A program made the translations under genes and the position numbers. The notes under the pieces were generated by a model. It searched no databases and was not told the origin of the DNA. It was given only the letters and a program-made list of their open reading frames with translations. From the NCBI GenBank assembly GCA_050261415.1, contig JBLNDG010000206.1:1-27292 (forward strand): a stretch of 27,292 nucleotides of DNA. Direction: 5' to 3'. Origin of the DNA: JBLNDG01 sp050261415. Lineage in GTDB: Bacteria; Bacillota; Clostridia; Lutisporales; Lutisporaceae. Of the stretch, positions 24,715 through 27,292 are shown one piece after another. The stretch's first letter is position 1, and the number at the start of each line of letters is the position of its first letter.

Positions 24715-24963
24715 TTATAAATTTCCTTGCATTACATTTCTTTCATAGATTTCATCCGGCGATAAAACCAGCAGGATGATATCCTTTTCAATACCGTTTC
24801 CAGCATCAAAGGAATAATATGCTTTGTAGATACGCCTACGCTCGAAGTCTGCATGTTCCTTTCGATTAAACTGTTTAAATAGTTCCGCAATTTCTTCTGT
24901 CACTTCAATGAAAAAGTCGGATTTATAGAACGGGTAGTAATCCCGCAAATTGATTCTTATCAT
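24715..24963 (-). pseudogene. Truncated sigma-factor-like gene of integrative/conjugative element type
   Basis: From ATG 24963, with GGAGGG seven bases upstream, 82 codons read MIRINLRDYYPFYKSDFFIE and continue with a Glu/Arg-rich helix, KAYYSFDAGNGIEKDIILLV and LSPDEIYERNVMQ. This is the N-terminal half of the sigma-70-like regulators common in Firmicutes ICEs such as Tn916 relatives. The C-terminal HTH half (region 4-like, normally about 60-80 more residues) is missing. The frame ends at the junction with the IS256 remnant, so the protein is unlikely to bind DNA. The upstream leader, with a polypyrimidine-rich minus-strand stretch, is also typical of these elements. Confidence 0.65.
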
Positions 24964-25146
24964 ATATGAACCCTCCGTTTTGATTTTTTTAGTAAAGAAA
25001 AACCAAAACAGAGGAGGAGAACGGCAGCCGGACGAATACCTTAAAAATACAAAAAAGCCGGGCTTGTCCACTTTCAAAGATTGAATAAAAATGGATGAGT
25101 TATTTCGACATACTAAAAGTCGGAAATACAGATATTTTGTCAATAA

Positions 25147-25183
25147 GAAAACCGCAATTTGCTTGTTGCAAATTGCGGTTTTC
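25147..25183 (-). terminator. Perfect 16-bp hairpin terminator
   Basis: GAAAACCGCAATTTGC (25147-25162) pairs perfectly with 25168-25183 around a five-base TTGTT loop. The minus strand continues UUUUCUUAUUG, giving a rho-independent signal for the small broken gene just upstream (25184-25358). Confidence 0.7.
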
Positions 25184-25358
25184 CGGGCTGTTGTAAATAT
25201 ATTGTGTTTAAGTATTGTTGAAGGCTGTATTTTTTCCCACAAGTGTGGGAGATACTGATCCATGTCGGAGAAGCCGACATCCGCACAGATAAAGCCTTTA
25301 TAGTTTTTTACGTCTGCTATTTTAGCTTTTTTATCTTAAACAGAATTTCATTTTTCAT
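25184..25358 (-). pseudogene. Broken small gene, ICE-associated, unknown function
   Basis: From ATG 25358 (GAGGTG seven bases upstream) the frame reads MKNEILFKIKKLK and stops. The reading continues in another frame as ADVKNYKGFICADVGFSDMD then QYLPHLWEKIQPSTILKHN, up to the perfect terminator hairpin. A one-base frameshift near 25318-25322 explains this. The ribosome binding site, conserved-looking protein and terminator together suggest a once-functional gene of about 65-75 codons. I do not recognise its family. The DVGFSDMD coding segment contains an inverted repeat (ATGTCGG...CCGACAT). Confidence 0.45.
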
Positions 25359-25394
25359 TTGTCAGCACCTCACTTACCTAAAATGAAAAACAAT

Positions 25395-25439
25395 GGAGCT
25401 GTCGCACTAGCGATTGAAAAATCGCTGGTGCACAGCTCC
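25395..25439. terminator. Long palindrome at the left IS end, also a likely transposase terminator
   Basis: GGAGCTG (25395-25401) pairs with CAGCTCC (25433-25439), GCAC (25404-25407) with GTGC (25428-25431), and AGCGATT (25409-25415) with AATCGCT (25420-25426), around a GAAA loop. Read on the minus strand, after the transposase stop, the hairpin is followed by ATTGTTTTTCATTTT. This would terminate the transposase transcript. Confidence 0.6.
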
Positions 25440-25447
25440 CTTTTTAC
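25428..25447 (+). repeat. Left terminal inverted repeat of the IS1182-type element
   Basis: GTGCACAGCTCCCTTTTTAC. It is the reverse complement of 27260-27278 except for one extra C. Confidence 0.7.
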
Positions 25448-25573
25448 ATGTTTTACGAAAATTATCAAGGTATTTGTAAATCAAATCCAGATAATCTCTT
25501 AAAAAAGGTATACTTTAATAAGCCTATTAAATTTTAGGCCATTTATATAACAAATGCTTTTTACATTTTAAAT

Positions 25574-27202
25574 TTATGCACTTTCTTTTAACTCAAAAAG
25601 GTGTGTCCCGGTGCGTCCGGATTGGATTTTATTATGAAGTTTGTTTATATTATGGGCCATCGCCAGCAGAATGCTTTCTGCAAGCACATTCTGTTTTCCT
25701 TTGCACAAAAACCTTCGGAATCCCATATTTTCTTTCAGCTCTCCAAAAGCACCTTCTGCCTGTATACTTCGGTTCACTCTAAGTTCACGGCCTTCTTGGC
25801 TTACAATTCTTTCAAGTCCTTCTTTTCTGAGCCTATTAAACAACTTTGATGTTTCAAGGCTTTTCACCCGGTCTTCCATTGGAGTTTTGCAGTTGTGGCC
25901 TTTGATACAGCTGCTTTTGTATGGACAGTTGCTGCAATCCTCACAGGTATAGATGGTTTTCTCGCTCTCATACCCGGTTGCACTTTTCCTCTTTATTTCC
26001 TTGCTTACGGTAAGCTTTTTGTTGTTCCGGCAAATGTAATAATCTCCTGCCTCGTTATATTCCATGTTTTCTATACGGCCAATGTCGTTTTGATATTTTC
26101 TTGTTTTTGATATCTCATAATTGGCTGGTTTGATAAAAGAAAGCTGTCCATTTACTTCAAGATAGACATAATTTTCTTCACTCTCATATCCTGCATCAGC
26201 AACGATCTTCTCGTATTTGAAAGTCAGATGGCTCTCCATACTTCTTAAAAACGGAATCAGCGTTGTAGTATCTGTTGGCTGTGGCCCAACGGTAAGCCAT
26301 ACGATATATTCCGAGTCCACACCATGCTGTACATTGTAGCCTGCCTTCAGCTGACCGTTTCCCATGGCGTCTTCTTTCATCCTCATAAATGTGGCGTCAC
26401 AATCTGTTTTGGAATAGCTGTTCCGTTCCCCACAGATATGGATTTTCTGAGCATATTCTTTTAATTTATCCAGATATTTTTCCAGTTTTTCAATAGATTG
26501 CTGCAATTTGGTTTTTCTTTTGCCGCATCCCTGTACGAACTCAATCTGTTCTTCCTGCTTTATGGCGTACAGCTTTTTGCGCAGCTTTTTCACATGCTTC
26601 ATTTTTACCTGATTCTGATATACAAGCTTAATTCCATACAATTCTTCACATTCGGCAACAAGCGCCGCCAGTTTCTGCAGCAGCTTTGCCTGATTTTTTG
26701 TGACAGACTTTTTCCAGACAAAAGTATATTTATTCGCACAGGCCTCTATCTTGGTTCCATCAATAAATATGACCTCTCCAGAGATTTCTCCGATATCATA
26801 AAGGAACTCTGATAGTTCAGCCATGATCCTTTCTGCACAAGGTGCAAAATGGATGCTTCTGAACCTGGCAAAGGTTGCGTGGTCCGGTACGGGTAAGCCA
26901 TCAAGAAGGTACATGAAGTTAATATCCCGACGACAAGAAAGTTCCATAGCCCTGGACGCATAATTGTGATTCATGTAAGAGTAGAGTACTATCTTCAGCA
27001 TCTGACGTGGCGTTGCCTGATTTTCCCGGAATCGGGAATAAGTCGCATACAAATCTTCTAAATCCATCTCCTCTACAAACTGACTTAGCAAGCGCACTGA
27101 ATCATTATCTGGTATCATACAGTCGATATTTAGTGGAAGTTTTAATTGATAAAATCTTTGATTTACAGTATAATTCTTTTGTAAGTTAATGTTTTTTGTC
27201 AT
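25574..27202 (-). CDS. IS1182-family DDE transposase
   Basis: 542 residues, apparently intact. The N-terminal DUF772-type domain (about residues 30-120) carries LPVPDHATFARFR. A DDE core follows, with Asp148 (FIDGTKIEA), Asp336 (VADAGYE) and Glu483 or Glu488 (QAEGAFGELKENMGFRRF). A CEDCSNCPYKSSC cluster (Cys420 to Cys432) sits between the second Asp and the Glu, and the end is LLAMAHNINKL. A Lys-rich coiled insertion lies near residues 170-255. Such enzymes cut and rejoin the element's ends. The ATG at 27202 has only a weak ribosome binding site (GGTAAAA), usual for transposases. Codons and strand differ from the surrounding remnants, and the element is probably a late arrival. Confidence 0.92.
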   Translation of the reverse strand: MTKNINLQKNYTVNQRFYQLKLPLNIDCMIPDNDSVRLLSQFVEEMDLEDLYATYSRFRENQATPRQMLKIVLYSYMNHNYASRAMELSCRRDINFMYLLDGLPVPDHATFARFRSIHFAPCAERIMAELSEFLYDIGEISGEVIFIDGTKIEACANKYTFVWKKSVTKNQAKLLQKLAALVAECEELYGIKLVYQNQVKMKHVKKLRKKLYAIKQEEQIEFVQGCGKRKTKLQQSIEKLEKYLDKLKEYAQKIHICGERNSYSKTDCDATFMRMKEDAMGNGQLKAGYNVQHGVDSEYIVWLTVGPQPTDTTTLIPFLRSMESHLTFKYEKIVADAGYESEENYVYLEVNGQLSFIKPANYEISKTRKYQNDIGRIENMEYNEAGDYYICRNNKKLTVSKEIKRKSATGYESEKTIYTCEDCSNCPYKSSCIKGHNCKTPMEDRVKSLETSKLFNRLRKEGLERIVSQEGRELRVNRSIQAEGAFGELKENMGFRRFLCKGKQNVLAESILLAMAHNINKLHNKIQSGRTGTHLFELKESA

Positions 27203-27259
27203 ACATTAATTTTACCATAAATCCCTTACTTTTCGAAGTTTGGGGTTTATTTGTTTGCA

Positions 27260-27278
27260 GTAAAAAGGAGCTGTGCAC
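27260..27278 (+). repeat. Right terminal inverted repeat of the IS1182-type element
   Basis: GTAAAAAGGAGCTGTGCAC, matching the reverse complement of 25428-25447 except for one base. It continues into TAATTATTTAGTGC at the window end. Confidence 0.7.
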
Positions 27279-27292
27279 TAATTATTTAGTGC

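Larger units (their letters stand above)
25395..27292. mobile_element. IS1182-family insertion sequence (right end at window edge)
   Basis: About 1.9 kb, the expected size. It is bounded by near-identical inverted repeats (25428-25447 and 27260-27278) and encodes one transposase on the minus strand. Each repeat runs into a palindrome. At the left, 25395-25439 folds into a long hairpin (7, 4 and 7 base pairs with small mismatches). At the right, GCACTAA (27275-27281) pairs with TTAGTGC (27286-27292). The exact outer ends and target duplication cannot be fixed because the right flank is outside the window. Confidence 0.75.

Noticed and set aside
24715..25263. A 182-codon open frame on the minus strand
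   Set aside because: It runs through a 16-base-pair terminator hairpin and an untranslated leader. Only the last 82 codons, with their own ribosome binding site, look like protein-coding sequence, and they are truncated.
1..27292. CRISPR array, rRNA genes or an intact tRNA gene
   Set aside because: No regularly spaced repeats, rRNA-like sequence or complete cloverleaf were seen anywhere in the window.

Overview
The window looks like the chromosome of a low-GC, strictly anaerobic, endospore-forming clostridium of the Acetivibrio/Ruminiclostridium/Pseudobacteroides type. The evidence is GerA-family germination receptor genes, small CotF-like coat proteins, a short anaerobe-type hybrid cluster protein (Hcp), a complete bacterial V/A-type ATPase operon, AT-rich intergenic DNA and strong AGGAGG/GAGGTG ribosome binding sites. 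The species assignment is inference only.

Layout. 1-7357 is a spore germination and sporulation locus. On the plus strand it has the 3' part of a GerAB-type permease and a small CBO0543-like membrane protein. On the minus strand it has GerAA, GerAC and a 76-residue membrane protein. Between these halves sits an insert of two related FAD-dependent flavoproteins, one divergent from the other. The minus-strand one is preceded in its operon by two CotF-like small proteins and a 31-residue membrane microprotein. 7446-10394 holds three single minus-strand units: a GNAT acetyltransferase, an SH3b plus DUF4015 (putative glycoside hydrolase) lipoprotein, and a 178-residue membrane protein. Each ends in a hairpin. 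10546-11970 is the hcp unit, with a perfect CRP/FNR-type palindrome, a sigma-A-like promoter, the gene and a bidirectional terminator.

11945-20536 is a nine-gene minus-strand V/A-ATPase operon. Transcription order is H, C, I, K, F, E, A, B, D, read from a near-consensus promoter at 20579-20607. Divergent from it, 20856-24257 carries a DUF342/FapA-like gene and a triple-GAF protein gene, translationally coupled.

24258-27292 is a mobile-DNA graveyard. It holds a tRNA-Ala-like fragment, the frameshifted 3' end of an IS256-family transposase gene, a truncated ICE-type sigma-factor-like gene, a broken small gene with its strong terminator, and then an apparently intact IS1182-family element. Both ends of that element carry near-identical inverted repeats and unusual palindromes.

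The most promising undescribed material is the sporulation-locus flavoprotein pair with its coat-like and microprotein partners (1321-4215). Next are the two widely separated copies of a 23-24 nt dyad element (9701-9723 and 20651-20674), the tRNA-Ala-like fragment, and the hairpin-capped ends of the IS1182-type element.
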